The notes beneath the pieces are model-generated. The model did not search any database and had not been told where the DNA came from. It saw nothing but the letters and a program-made list of their open reading frames with translations. A stretch of 64,000 nt of DNA from Nonlabens dokdonensis DSW-6 (lineage in GTDB: Bacteria; Bacteroidota; Bacteroidia; Flavobacteriales; Flavobacteriaceae), in NCBI RefSeq assembly GCF_000332115.1, contig NC_020156.1, forward strand, positions 3,721,501 to 3,785,500, read 5' to 3'. A program made the translations under genes and the position numbers. Shown in pieces: positions 53,301 through 62,031 of the stretch; positions within the stretch are counted from its first letter, which is position 1; the number at the start of each line of letters is the position of its first letter.

Positions 53301-54044
53301 TTACTCTTCGTCCTTGAGAGTTGTGTAGACATTATTTACATCGTCATCTTCGTCTAGTTTTTCTAAAAGTTTATCTACATCTTCTCGTTGCTCAGAAGTC
53401 AGCTCTTTTTGAACTGTTGGAATGTATTCAAAATCAGAACTTAAAATCTCTAAGTCCATTTCTTCTAGCGCTTTTTGAAGAGCTCCATAATTTTGAAACT
53501 CTGCATAGATCATGATGCCATCTACAGAGTTATCATCTTCTTCATCCTTTTCATCTAGGAACAACTCCTCAGCACCATAATCTATAAGTTCTAATTCTAA
53601 CTCTTCTATATCTAAATCATTTGCAGCTATTCTAAAATGACACTTGTGCTCAAACATAAATTCTACCGATCCAGAAACGCCTAAGTTTCCATCACTCTTA
53701 TTAAAGTGACTTCTTACGTTTGCTACGGTACGGTTATTATTATCAGTAGAAGTTTCTACAAGAACAGCGATACCATGCGGTGCATATCCTTCAAAAAGTA
53801 CGGTTTCAAAATTTGCAGTATCCTTATCTGTTGCTTTTTTAATCGCTCGCTCCACGTTTGCCTTAGGCATATTAACCGACTTGGCATTTTGGATTACAGC
53901 TCTTAATCTAGCATTTGAATCAGGATCAGGACCACCTTCTTTAACGGCAATAACAATGTCCTTACCTATTCTCGTAAAAGCTTTAGACATTGCGCTCCAT
54001 CTTTTCATCTTACGCGCCTTGCGAAATTCAAATGCTCTACCCAT
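53301..54044 (-). CDS. yebC: YebC/PmpR (TACO1) family protein
   Basis: A 247-residue cytoplasmic protein. It has the N-terminal signature MGRAFEFRKARKMKRWSAMSKAFTRIGKDIVIAVKEGGPDP and the blocks NMPKANVERAIKKATD, FEGYAPHGIAVLVETSTDNNNRTVANVR and VEFMFEHK. YebC proteins were annotated as transcription regulators; recent work ties the family to ribosome function at proline stretches. The C-terminal end is unusually acidic (DEKDEEDDN and a DEDDD run). Length is normal. Confidence 0.93.
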   Translation of the reverse strand: MGRAFEFRKARKMKRWSAMSKAFTRIGKDIVIAVKEGGPDPDSNARLRAVIQNAKSVNMPKANVERAIKKATDKDTANFETVLFEGYAPHGIAVLVETSTDNNNRTVANVRSHFNKSDGNLGVSGSVEFMFEHKCHFRIAANDLDIEELELELIDYGAEELFLDEKDEEDDNSVDGIMIYAEFQNYGALQKALEEMDLEILSSDFEYIPTVQKELTSEQREDVDKLLEKLDEDDDVNNVYTTLKDEE

Positions 54045-54108
54045 TTTTTAATTTTTGATTTATAATGTGTAAATATAAAATCTTGTCTTAAGGCTCGCAA
54101 CTAGAAAT

Positions 54109-54136
54109 AAAAAAAGCCACTTTAAAAATGGCTTTT
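54109..54136 (-). terminator. Terminator after the small secreted-protein gene at 54159
   Basis: Eight-bp stem (54112-54119 with 54129-54136) and a long T run on the minus-strand exit. Confidence 0.7.
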
Positions 54137-54158
54137 GTACAGATTTTATCAAATTTTA

Positions 54159-54536
54159 CTATTTTAGAATAACTATCAACGGATCAATTTTATTTCTTAC
54201 TTTTTTATACACATCATATTGTGGCTGTGTAAGTATTTCTTTCATTTCATTTGCTTGCTCTTGATATAAGGCCAGCAACATGCCATTGATTTCTTTTCTA
54301 GTTCTTTGCGAGTTCAGAATACTTTCATTGACAGCTATAAACTCGGCTTGTTTAGTTTGAAATAATAGTTCTTGCTTTTCTGTTAAAGAGAGTTCATCAT
54401 CAAATTGCAAAACAATTTTATTTGCTTTTACTTCTTGCGCTGGAGTCGCTTTAACTGATGAATAGGTTTGAGCACTCGCTAAATTCACAGAGAAAGAAAG
54501 TACGATGCTAACGAAGAGTAATTGTATGATTTTCAT
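54159..54536 (-). CDS. Small secreted helical protein
   Basis: A 125-residue protein with a signal peptide (MKIIQLLFVSIVLSFSVNLASAQ). The mature part is almost all helical and charged (LSLTEKQELLFQTKQAEFIAVNESIL ... YQEQANEMKEILTQPQYDVYKKV). This layout resembles Spy/LTXXQ-like periplasmic proteins, but I do not see the LTxxQ motif itself. Its own promoter and terminator make it a single-gene unit. Confidence 0.75.
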   Translation of the reverse strand: MKIIQLLFVSIVLSFSVNLASAQTYSSVKATPAQEVKANKIVLQFDDELSLTEKQELLFQTKQAEFIAVNESILNSQRTRKEINGMLLALYQEQANEMKEILTQPQYDVYKKVRNKIDPLIVILK

Positions 54537-54629
54537 AACTATAGATTTGTTTTAATTAGTAATTATCTATAAGTTAAGAATAAATCGCTAGCACGTCGCT
54601 AATTTTAATATAATCGTTGTTAAAAATTC

Positions 54630-55562
54630 TTAATAGGACTGTATGTGCTTTTGTAAGAATTTAGGGTAGCTGCTATTCCAAAGCTCGTATATGTGTTTTC
54701 TATTTTTATTAGACCATTTTAAAGATTGATTGTAGCGTTCTGTTTTGCGTGTAATTTGATCTCGATTACCTGTTAATTGATCTTCTTTGATAACGTAAAT
54801 GGCTGGTAACTTTTCACTGACTGCGGTCTTCAAATAATTACTCATATCGTTTAAAATGTCTATCAAAGTAGAATCCTCATTAAAACTGTTTAAATTAGTA
54901 ATTGTTTCTAGCTCTTGAAGATTTGTCATTACAATGGCAGCATCTTTTTTCAATGACACGATACTTTTTTCATTTATATCTGTCCATAAGATTCTATCAG
55001 CTCTTTGAAGTTTTAAAAATTGAATTTGAATAGTGTGGAAGTAGTCATATAATTCAATAGTATGACTCATTTGCCTAGCAAGAGTAGAGTTATTTTTTAA
55101 GATTTTAAAATCATATTTATTACCATAATTCAAGATAGCCAGATCATAATCAGTTCTCAATTGTAATATTGATTTTCTTATATGTTGCAACAACTCAATT
55201 TCACTCATACTCAAAGGCTCTTGATCTTCTAATTGAATAAGTTGAAGAAATTCATTTTTTACAATGCTTAAGTTACCATTGAGGTATTTTATAACTGCCA
55301 TTTTAAGCTGCTCGTCATAAGCTTCTATCTTTTCTACTTTTCTTATAGCGCTCTTTAGTACGTTTTCTAGTCGCTTGCGTTGCCCTTTAATCGCTCTATC
55401 ATTCTTACGAGCGGTATAGGCTTCCATATAATTCCAAGTCTGTCCAACTACTTGTTCATGTGTTGAATCAATAAACTTCAAATAACTTTGGGCTGTATCA
55501 ACTTTTTGAGCAGCAAGAAGTTGTCCAAACATAATTAGCAATAAAAAAATAGTACTTCTCAT
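54630..55562 (-). CDS. Secreted helical protein of unknown function
   Basis: A 310-residue protein with a short signal peptide (MRSTIFLLLIMFGQLLAAQ). The mature protein is predominantly alpha-helical, with a likely four-helix region (QVVGQTWNYMEAYTARKND ... LQHIRKSILQLRTDYDLAIL) and no Cys. It resembles the LIC11966-type surface protein family in pattern, which is a weak recollection. The region sits downstream of the OmpA-like gene, separated by a terminator. Confidence 0.7.
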   Translation of the reverse strand: MRSTIFLLLIMFGQLLAAQKVDTAQSYLKFIDSTHEQVVGQTWNYMEAYTARKNDRAIKGQRKRLENVLKSAIRKVEKIEAYDEQLKMAVIKYLNGNLSIVKNEFLQLIQLEDQEPLSMSEIELLQHIRKSILQLRTDYDLAILNYGNKYDFKILKNNSTLARQMSHTIELYDYFHTIQIQFLKLQRADRILWTDINEKSIVSLKKDAAIVMTNLQELETITNLNSFNEDSTLIDILNDMSNYLKTAVSEKLPAIYVIKEDQLTGNRDQITRKTERYNQSLKWSNKNRKHIYELWNSSYPKFLQKHIQSY

Positions 55563-55605
55563 AACCGCAAAAATAATTCAACTAATTTCATTTTAATAGA
55601 AACAA

Positions 55606-55635
55606 AAAAAGACTGTTTTTGCAAACAGTCTTTTT
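55606..55635 (-). terminator. Terminator after the OmpA-like gene
   Basis: 13-bp perfect stem (55606-55618 with 55623-55635, loop TTGC) and T run on the minus-strand exit. Confidence 0.85.
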
Positions 55636-55655
55636 GTATAAATGAGAAAACAGAT

Positions 55656-56540
55656 TTACTTTTTGTTTTCCGTCTCTTTTTTAGCATTAACTTTAGCTTG
55701 CTCCATTCCTTTTTCTACCATATCAAAGAACTGGTCTAGCTTAGGAAGTACAACGATACGAGTACGTCTGTTTTTAGAACGACCTTCAGCAGTATCATTA
55801 CTTGCAACAGGCATGTAATAAGACCTACCTGCAGCAGTCATACGTTTAGGTGATACTTGAAAATCTTCTTGTAAAACTCTTGTTACGGCAGTTGCACGAG
55901 CTGTACTCAATGCCCAGTTGTCAGCAAATTTTGCCGAAGAAATAGGCTGGTTATCTGTATGGCCTTCTACCATAATATCAATTTCTGGTTTGTCATTTAC
56001 CACTTTAGCAACCTTACCCAAAACTAACTTAGCGCTTTCATTTACTTTATCGCTACCACTAGAGAAAAGTAATTTATCAGAAATAGAAATGAATACCACT
56101 CCTTTTTCCACATTTACACTAATATCTTCATCTTGAAGGTTTCCTAAGGAACTTTTTAAACTTGTAACTAGCGCTAAAGTCACACTATCCTTCTTTGTAA
56201 TCGCATCGTTCAAAGATTTGATCTGCATGTCTTTTTCTCTAATGCTTTCTAAAGAACGCTCTAAATTACGGCTACCAGTAGTAGATAATGTAACTAGATC
56301 GCCTTGATTGCTAAGTAACGCATTGTTAGAATTCTTAAGCGTTTCAATTTGCTCACGCATACTTTCAATTCTTGCTCTTGCCGCTTGCTCGTCTGCATAA
56401 CAGGCATTTAATTTTACTGTTGCAGTATCAAGAAGTTCTTTAGTTTCTTTTTGTTTTGCTATAGCTGCTTCAAGATCTTTTTTTGATGCACATGACACTA
56501 GAAGTCCACCAGCAAGCAACATTAAAAATATTTTCTTCAT
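55656..56540 (-). CDS. OmpA family lipoprotein (peptidoglycan-binding)
   Basis: The ATG at 56540 (MKKIFLMLLAGGLLVSC) gives a lipoprotein signal; the frame extends to 56597 without one. After the Cys comes a long coiled coil (residues ~20-110; EAAIAKQKETKELLDTATV ... REQIETLKNSN) and then an OmpA/MotB domain (~150-280) with EGHTDNQPISSAKFADNWALSTARA and GRSKNRRTRIVVLPK. The C-terminal domain binds peptidoglycan; the coiled coil may span the periplasm. About 294 residues. The gene is followed by its own terminator. Confidence 0.9.
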   Translation of the reverse strand: MKKIFLMLLAGGLLVSCASKKDLEAAIAKQKETKELLDTATVKLNACYADEQAARARIESMREQIETLKNSNNALLSNQGDLVTLSTTGSRNLERSLESIREKDMQIKSLNDAITKKDSVTLALVTSLKSSLGNLQDEDISVNVEKGVVFISISDKLLFSSGSDKVNESAKLVLGKVAKVVNDKPEIDIMVEGHTDNQPISSAKFADNWALSTARATAVTRVLQEDFQVSPKRMTAAGRSYYMPVASNDTAEGRSKNRRTRIVVLPKLDQFFDMVEKGMEQAKVNAKKETENKK

Positions 56541-56639
56541 TTTAGTTTTTTTCTTTTGTTTGTTAAATTGTACGACAAATTTAAAAATATTCAACACTTT
56601 GTTAGGTCTATTAACAAGGATTTAGGTTAATCAACGTTA

Positions 56640-57638
56640 TTATCGATAAGTCTTTTTTCCCTTTATAAAATACTGATACACAATACTTAAATCTGCATAT
56701 TCCGTTTTTTCAGCATTTTTCAACTCCTTAACTTGTTTTCTTTTATCTAAAATTGTTTTAAGCGAACCATAAAAATGAAAATGTGCTTTTAGAACGGCTG
56801 CAAAATGATTCCATTGTAATGCAAAAAGAAATTTTATTGCCGCAATACCATCGAGAACCATTCTTACAAAAAGAATCCAGATCCATGAAGTGGAATGGTC
56901 ATTCTTTACAATGTTGTACAAACTATTTCTAAAATTGTAGAACGTCTTCTTAGGATTCAAATTATTCAAAGTTCCACCACCTAAATGATAAACCGTAGAT
57001 AACGGCTCATAACTTATGGTGTATCCTGCATGTCGCAATCTCCAGCACAAATCGATTTCTTCTTGATGTGCAAAATAATCTTCGTCAAATTTTCCTACTC
57101 GATCAAATGCATCTTTTCTAAGGAATAAACAAGCACCACTTGCCCAATGAATATCTACTACATCATCATATTGACCTTCATCTTTCTCGATCGTATTAAA
57201 AATGCGACCTCTACAATAAGGATATGCATATCGATCTAAAAATCCTCCAGCAGCACCAGCATACTCAAAATAGTCTCTTTTTTTATCGTCTAGCAATTTA
57301 GGTTGACATACGGCAAGTTGTGCATCTGCCTGGAATCTTGTAGCAATCACGTCGCACCAGCCAGAAGTAACTGCGACATCACTATTCAAAAGACAAACTA
57401 CTTCTTCATCGACCTTTTTCAACGCTTCGTTATAACCGCCAGCATAACCGCGATTCTCATTCATCGCAATGATCTTCACCTCTGGAAAGGTTTTTTGTGT
57501 CCATTCTATGGAAAGGTCTGTAGAGGCATTATCTGCTAGATAAACCACGTGATTCATACTGTACTCTACCACACTAGGTAAATAGGTTTTGAGCAACTCT
57601 ATACCATTCCAGTTTAATATGACGATTCCTATTTTCAT
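56640..57638 (-). CDS. Family 2 glycosyltransferase
   Basis: A 332-residue GT-A enzyme. Residues 1-230 hold KIGIVILNWNGIELLKTYLP, LADNASTDLSIEW, NENRGYAGGYNEAL, the metal-binding region LLNSDVAVTSGW, HWASGACLFLRKDAFDRVGKFDEDYFAHQEEIDLCWRLRHAGY. A weakly hydrophobic C-terminal stretch (~255-290) may associate with the membrane. Resembles rhamnosyltransferase-like GT2 proteins of surface polysaccharide synthesis; donor and acceptor unknown. Its start overlaps the end of the HsdR_N-like gene by 4 bp. Confidence 0.9.
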   Translation of the reverse strand: MKIGIVILNWNGIELLKTYLPSVVEYSMNHVVYLADNASTDLSIEWTQKTFPEVKIIAMNENRGYAGGYNEALKKVDEEVVCLLNSDVAVTSGWCDVIATRFQADAQLAVCQPKLLDDKKRDYFEYAGAAGGFLDRYAYPYCRGRIFNTIEKDEGQYDDVVDIHWASGACLFLRKDAFDRVGKFDEDYFAHQEEIDLCWRLRHAGYTISYEPLSTVYHLGGGTLNNLNPKKTFYNFRNSLYNIVKNDHSTSWIWILFVRMVLDGIAAIKFLFALQWNHFAAVLKAHFHFYGSLKTILDKRKQVKELKNAEKTEYADLSIVYQYFIKGKKTYR

Positions 57639-58081
57639 AAAACGTATTCTGGTAGGTCTGGAATAAAATTATAAGTCTGCTTGTCATAATTCATTGTACA
57701 AAAATAATGATCCATACCATTAGTTACCATCAAGTATTCTGCTTTTAAAGCTAGATTGTATCGGGCGATTTGATCAAAAACAGATTGATCGATTTTAATT
57801 TCTGGTGCTTTGCATTCTACGACTAGATGTATAGAACCATCTGTGTTGTAGGAGATAATGTCGTATCGTTTTGTAGTTCCTGCGATGATCAATTGCTTTT
57901 CTATGTTGATGAGATTTTGCGGTATCCGCTTTCGCGAAAGCAAGAACAAAACAACATGTTGCCGCACCCATTCTTCTGGTGTCAAGTGTACAAACTTTTT
58001 CCTGATTGGGTCAAAGATAGCACGTCCTTTTTCAGTACTTTTGACTCTGAAATTTCCAGCTGGTAGTCGCAATGGCTTCAT
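57635..58081 (-). CDS. Stand-alone HsdR_N-type nuclease-fold protein
   Basis: A 148-residue protein resembling the N-terminal nuclease domain of type I restriction subunits. The core (GTTKRYDIISYNTDGSIHLVVECKAPEIKIDQSVFDQIARYN, residues ~70-110) carries the D...ExK triad of the PD-(D/E)xK fold. No helicase or methylase is present, so it is not a restriction system by itself. Such proteins are common in Bacteroidota next to holA, as here. Palindrome copy 13 is in frame (LSRKR, residues ~49-53). It overlaps the glycosyltransferase start by 4 bp. Confidence 0.82.
   Translation of the reverse strand: MKPLRLPAGNFRVKSTEKGRAIFDPIRKKFVHLTPEEWVRQHVVLFLLSRKRIPQNLINIEKQLIIAGTTKRYDIISYNTDGSIHLVVECKAPEIKIDQSVFDQIARYNLALKAEYLMVTNGMDHYFCTMNYDKQTYNFIPDLPEYVL
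57927..57942. repeat. Palindrome copy 13, one mismatch (inside a CDS)
   Basis: CGCTTTCGCGAAAGCA, one change at the last base, inside the HsdR_N-like gene, minus-strand frame reading LSRKR. Confidence 0.85.
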
Positions 58082-58114
58082 AGCGCAATATTACAAAAAC
58101 CTCAACAGCTCTCG

Positions 58115-59125
58115 ATGAGTGATGCAACAAAGATTATAGCCGATTTAAAGCAAAAGCGATATGCGCCTGTGTACTTTTTGTGCGGTGCAGAACCTTATTT
58201 TATCGATCAAGTAAGTGATTATATAGAAGATAATGTGCTGGACGAAGGCGAGAAAGGCTTTAATCAAATGGTGATTTATGGAAAGGAAACCACCATGGAA
58301 GAAGTGTTAGAAAATGCGAAACGCTATCCTATGATGGCCGAGCATCAGGTAATTATAGTTAAAGAAGCGCAACATCTGGTAAAACAACTGGCCAAATTAG
58401 AAAGCTATGTAGAAAACCCACAAACTACGACGATTCTAGTTTTTGCTTACAAATACAAAACTCCTGACGGACGCAGCAAGATTACTAAATTGCTTAAAAA
58501 ACACGCCGTTTACATGGAAAGCAAGCCGCTTTATGAGAATAAAGTTCCTGCTTTTGTTACTGGTAGATTGAAAGAAATGGGTTATCAAATTGATCCTAAT
58601 GCAACTAGAATGTTAGTGGAATATCTAGGAACGGATTTGGGTAAAATCAATAACGAGCTTTCAAAACTCGCGATCGTACATTCTAAAGATCGACCAATAA
58701 CTCCACAAGTCATCGAGGACAACATAGGAATCTCAAAAGACTACAACAATTTTGAGCTGCGCAAAGCCATGGGAATGCGTGATGTGGTAAAAGTGCATCA
58801 AATCATCAACTATTTTGCAGATAACCCTAAGGATAATCCGCTGGTGCTGACTACCGCGCAATTGTATTCTTTTTTCACGCAGTTGTTGAAAGTGCATACT
58901 ATTAAAGACAAAAATAACGCGCAAGCAGTTGCAAAAGCAGCTGGAGTGAATCCGTTTTTTGTACAGGAAATAATGACTGCGGCAAAAAACTATCCTATGA
59001 AATATTGCAGTCGTGCGATTAAGACCATAAGAGATATGGATGTCAAATCAAAAGGTGTAGGAACACATCAAGCAAATCACCACGATCTTTTAAAAGAAGC
59101 TCTCGTTAATATCATGTCTAAATAA
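58115..59125 (+). CDS. holA: DNA polymerase III subunit delta
   Basis: A 336-residue clamp-loader subunit. N-terminal blocks are APVYFLCGAEPYFIDQVSDYIED and MMAEHQVIIVKEAQ. The middle has YLGTDLGKINNELSKLAI and an ENIGISKDYNNFELRKAMGMRD block; the C-terminal collar is helical. Delta opens the sliding clamp during loading. It is divergent by 33 bp from the HsdR_N-like gene and overlaps menA by 1 bp (TAATG). Confidence 0.92.
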   Translation: MSDATKIIADLKQKRYAPVYFLCGAEPYFIDQVSDYIEDNVLDEGEKGFNQMVIYGKETTMEEVLENAKRYPMMAEHQVIIVKEAQHLVKQLAKLESYVENPQTTTILVFAYKYKTPDGRSKITKLLKKHAVYMESKPLYENKVPAFVTGRLKEMGYQIDPNATRMLVEYLGTDLGKINNELSKLAIVHSKDRPITPQVIEDNIGISKDYNNFELRKAMGMRDVVKVHQIINYFADNPKDNPLVLTTAQLYSFFTQLLKVHTIKDKNNAQAVAKAAGVNPFFVQEIMTAAKNYPMKYCSRAIKTIRDMDVKSKGVGTHQANHHDLLKEALVNIMSK

Positions 59126-60192
59126 TGGCAAGTACAAAATTAAAAGCCTGGATCAGTGCTGCGAGATTAAGGACGTTACCCTTGAGCATAAGTGGGATTT
59201 TGGTGGGAAGTGCGTTTGCTTATTACAATGTTTTTGCGATTGAGAATAATTCAGAAAAACTTTTGAATTCAATCGAACTGAACTTTAGCTACTCGATTGC
59301 GGACAACGTTAGCTTATTTATGTTTAATTATATTTCTATTGTGATTTTAGCACTTATCACAACCCTAGGTTTCCAAATTCTTTCCAATTTTGCCAACGAT
59401 TATGGCGATGGTGTCAAAGGAACTGATAATGAAGATAGAATCGGTCCTATGCGAGCGATCCAAAGTGGTATTATTTCTCCGCAAGAAATGAAACGTGGAA
59501 TGGTTATTACGGCTATTCTTACTTTAATTAGCGCGATCCTCCTTATATACGTAAGTCTAGGAATAGATAGGTTATTAGTTTCTTTATTCTTTTTAGCTTT
59601 AGGAATAGCCGCTATTTGGGCAGCGATTAAATATACGGTAGGTGATAATGCTTATGGATATCGTGGTCTAGGTGATGTGTTTGTTTTTATATTTTTTGGT
59701 CCTGTAAGTGTGATGGGTATTTATTATTTGATTACAACGATTGTAAATTGGGAAATGATCTTTCCTTCTATGACAATCGGCTTATTAAGTGTGGCGGTTC
59801 TCAATCTTAATAACATGAGAGATGTTCAGAGCGATAAGAAAGCTGGTAAAAATACGATTGTGGTGAAGCTGGGACTTTCTAAGGCAAAAATGCTGCATTA
59901 TGGGTTTGTTATAGTGGCTTTTATTTGTGCACTTCGCTTAACTGGTAGAATATATTTTACACAATATATTGCTAACGATATTGGAGAATCTTGGATGTTA
60001 GAAAATGAAAATATCAATTTGATTGCATTCCTACCACTTCTGGCTTTTATCCCATTACTCATTCATTTAATTAAAGTTAAAAAAACAACATCTCCTGCTC
60101 TACTCGATCCTGAATTGAAAAAAGTAGCGCTTTCTACGTTTTTGTTTGCGGTTTTGTGTTGTGTAAGTGTTTGGATAATTAGCTCGTTTTAA
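59125..60192 (+). CDS. menA: 1,4-dihydroxy-2-naphthoate polyprenyltransferase
   Basis: A 355-residue UbiA-superfamily enzyme with about nine membrane helices. It attaches the isoprenoid tail in menaquinone synthesis. The first Asp-rich site is NDYGDGVKGTDNEDRIGPMRA (residues ~92-112) and the second is around NNMRDVQSDKKAGKNT (~230). Start is coupled to holA by a 1-bp overlap. A damaged second copy of its 3' end lies 240 bp downstream (60364-60464), sharing a 38-bp identical block with it. Confidence 0.94.
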   Translation: MASTKLKAWISAARLRTLPLSISGILVGSAFAYYNVFAIENNSEKLLNSIELNFSYSIADNVSLFMFNYISIVILALITTLGFQILSNFANDYGDGVKGTDNEDRIGPMRAIQSGIISPQEMKRGMVITAILTLISAILLIYVSLGIDRLLVSLFFLALGIAAIWAAIKYTVGDNAYGYRGLGDVFVFIFFGPVSVMGIYYLITTIVNWEMIFPSMTIGLLSVAVLNLNNMRDVQSDKKAGKNTIVVKLGLSKAKMLHYGFVIVAFICALRLTGRIYFTQYIANDIGESWMLENENINLIAFLPLLAFIPLLIHLIKVKKTTSPALLDPELKKVALSTFLFAVLCCVSVWIISSF

Positions 60193-60297
60193 GATTATTG
60201 ATTTGTTTCTAGTTAAGCTTAATCATTGATTTTTATTATCTCCTTTATTAAGAATGAGTCATCATTCTAATCAATCGATGCATATTAGGTTTCAATT

Positions 60298-60339
60298 TGA
60301 TTTCATAAGGGCAGAATTAATTCTGCCCCTATGAAATCA
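60298..60339. repeat. 42-bp near-perfect palindrome
   Basis: Two 21-bp arms (60298-60318 and 60319-60339) with no spacer and a single unpaired position. It lies between menA and the menA-tail relic. No T run follows on either strand. Confidence 0.9.
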
Positions 60340-60363
60340 GATTACCAAAATCAGTAATAAATA

Positions 60364-60464
60364 ACTTCAGCAACCCTACTCGATCCTGAATTGAAAAAAG
60401 TAGCGCTTTCTACTTTTTGCTTGCACTGCTTTGTATCCTTAGTGTTTACTTGGTAACGGCATAA
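60364..60464 (+). pseudogene. Relic of a second menA 3' end
   Basis: Bases 60376-60413 are identical to 60100-60137 inside menA (38 bp). Before and after this block the two sequences diverge but still code for alike residues. With a single inserted T after 60413 the frame reads TFLLALLCILSVYLVTA and stops at 60462-60464, the expected place for a MenA C-terminus. Without it the frame is broken and no start is available. It is a fragment, not a gene. Confidence 0.8.
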
Positions 60465-60719
60465 ATCCCTATCTATATCGTGAAAATTGTCGTAACTTAT
60501 TTATGGATTCCATAAGAAAGTTTTAAGCATTATGCAAAGCATAATAACTAGCTGAAAATCAGTTTCAAAAAAACGTATTAACAAATATTTAAGTGTGAAT
60601 ATCTGAAGTTTAAAAATGTAAAGTATTGTAAGTATGGTAATTAAAAACTATATTTAGCCTGTGAAACAATAATCCCTCTAACTATTGAAACAAAATTACT
60701 TAACTTAAATCTTGAAATT
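60465..60719. other. AT-rich non-coding stretch before the 60720 gene
   Basis: No coding frame, terminator or long repeat seen. A 7-bp inverted repeat (ATTATGC-AAA-GCATAAT) lies near 60530-60546. The stretch may be promoter region for the small gene at 60720 plus remnants of the menA duplication. Confidence 0.5.
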
Positions 60720-60917
60720 ATGGCTAGGGCTATGTTTGAGTACACCAAAACAATCCTTGAGAAGGTTAGTTTTAATTCGGCTCTTTTTTGCAAAGAGTTA
60801 CAAAAGGCAGTTGGAAGATTATTGCCTTATGAAATTCAAGAACTTGAGATTTGGATCAAGCAATTGATACTTCAAAATCCAGACTTGAAATCTTGCGTTC
60901 CTTTATTAAGAGGATGA
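60720..60917 (+). CDS. Small conserved-type soluble protein
   Basis: A 65-residue protein starting MARAMFEYTKTILEKVSFN and containing FCKELQKAVGRLLPYEIQELEIWIKQLI, all helical with two Cys. I believe close relatives are widespread as small hypothetical proteins in Flavobacteriaceae, but the function is unknown to me. It is followed by a terminator (60936-60977), supporting a real transcript. Confidence 0.75.
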   Translation: MARAMFEYTKTILEKVSFNSALFCKELQKAVGRLLPYEIQELEIWIKQLILQNPDLKSCVPLLRG

Positions 60918-60935
60918 CCGTATTTTTTTTAAATG

Positions 60936-60977
60936 AAAAGCTGAAAATCTAATAATAATTAGACTTTCAGCTTTTTT
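60936..60977 (+). terminator. Terminator after the 60720 gene
   Basis: Long hairpin (arms about 60936-60953 and 60957-60974, one A-C mismatch) ending in a run of T. Confidence 0.85.
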
Positions 60978-61077
60978 TATGCTTTAATGAAAAAGGTATT
61001 ATAAATTAAATTTTCTCTTTAATGACAATTGATCTGTAAAACGATATTATCGATCAAAATAATTCTAACGTTACTTA

Positions 61078-62016
61078 CTACTTCCCAGCGACTGGACTGA
61101 TAATTTGCACGTTTTGAAAAGCGATTGCTCCTTTAATCACGCCAGTAATAACAGCATGTAACGCATCAATTATTTGCATTTTAAGCTCGCTTTTATGGTA
61201 TATCAAACTTATCTCTCTGGCAGGAGATGGATCTTCAAAGAACCTAAGATTTTCCTTTTTATGCTCTGATAAGTCCATGGTATTGAGATAAGGTAATAAA
61301 GTCATACCTAGTCCTTCATCGGCAAGTTTAATTAAGGTTTCAAAACTACCGCTCTCTAACATGAAACGTTCACTTTCTGTATCACGAGTATTGCGACATA
61401 AATTTAAAATACTGTCCTTAAAACAATGTCCATCTTCTAATAGTAAAAGATCATCTACGTTGATATCGTCTACTTTTATTTTAGATTTAGGTTTTCCAGA
61501 TAATCTTGGATTATAAGCTACAAACGGCTCGTAATACAACGCGCGCTCTTTAATCAAATCATGTTTTAAAGGAGTGGCAGCAATCGCAGCATCTATACTA
61601 CCGTCTTGTAAACCATCAATTATATTTTCAGTGGTTAATTCTTCTATTCGTAGTTTTACTTTTGGATATTTATTGACAAAATTTGCTAGGAACATCGGCA
61701 ATAAAGTAGGCATTACCGTTGGGATTACTCCTATTTTAAACTCACCACCTATAAAGCCTTTTTCTTGATCTACTATATCCTGAATACGATCGCTCTCATT
61801 AACAATATTACGAGCTTGATTTACGATTTTTTTACCAGTATCTGTCAGTTCGATAGGTTTTTTACTTCTGTCAAAGATCTGCACATCCAGTTCATCTTCC
61901 AGCTTTTGAATTTGCATACTTAACGTAGGTTGCGTTACAAAAACTTTATCTGCTGCTTTAGTAAAATTTTGATATTGAGCAACAGCAAGAACATATTTTA
62001 ACTGAGTAATTGTCAT
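61078..62016 (-). CDS. oxyR: OxyR-type LysR family peroxide sensor
   Basis: A 312-residue LysR regulator. The winged HTH is at residues 1-60 (QLKYVLAVAQYQNFTKAADKVFVTQPTLSMQIQKLEDEL). The sensing domain contains EDGHCFKDSILNLC: two Cys, at 198 and 207, at the same spacing as the redox pair of E. coli OxyR. The tail block SGSFETLIKLADEGLGMTLLPYL is conserved. It senses H2O2 by disulfide formation. Its divergent neighbours, cytochrome c and thiol peroxidase, fit a peroxide-response unit. A -7-like box lies at 62032-62039. Confidence 0.93.
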   Translation of the reverse strand: MTITQLKYVLAVAQYQNFTKAADKVFVTQPTLSMQIQKLEDELDVQIFDRSKKPIELTDTGKKIVNQARNIVNESDRIQDIVDQEKGFIGGEFKIGVIPTVMPTLLPMFLANFVNKYPKVKLRIEELTTENIIDGLQDGSIDAAIAATPLKHDLIKERALYYEPFVAYNPRLSGKPKSKIKVDDINVDDLLLLEDGHCFKDSILNLCRNTRDTESERFMLESGSFETLIKLADEGLGMTLLPYLNTMDLSEHKKENLRFFEDPSPAREISLIYHKSELKMQIIDALHAVITGVIKGAIAFQNVQIISPVAGK

Positions 62017-62031
62017 TATAGATATTTTCTA

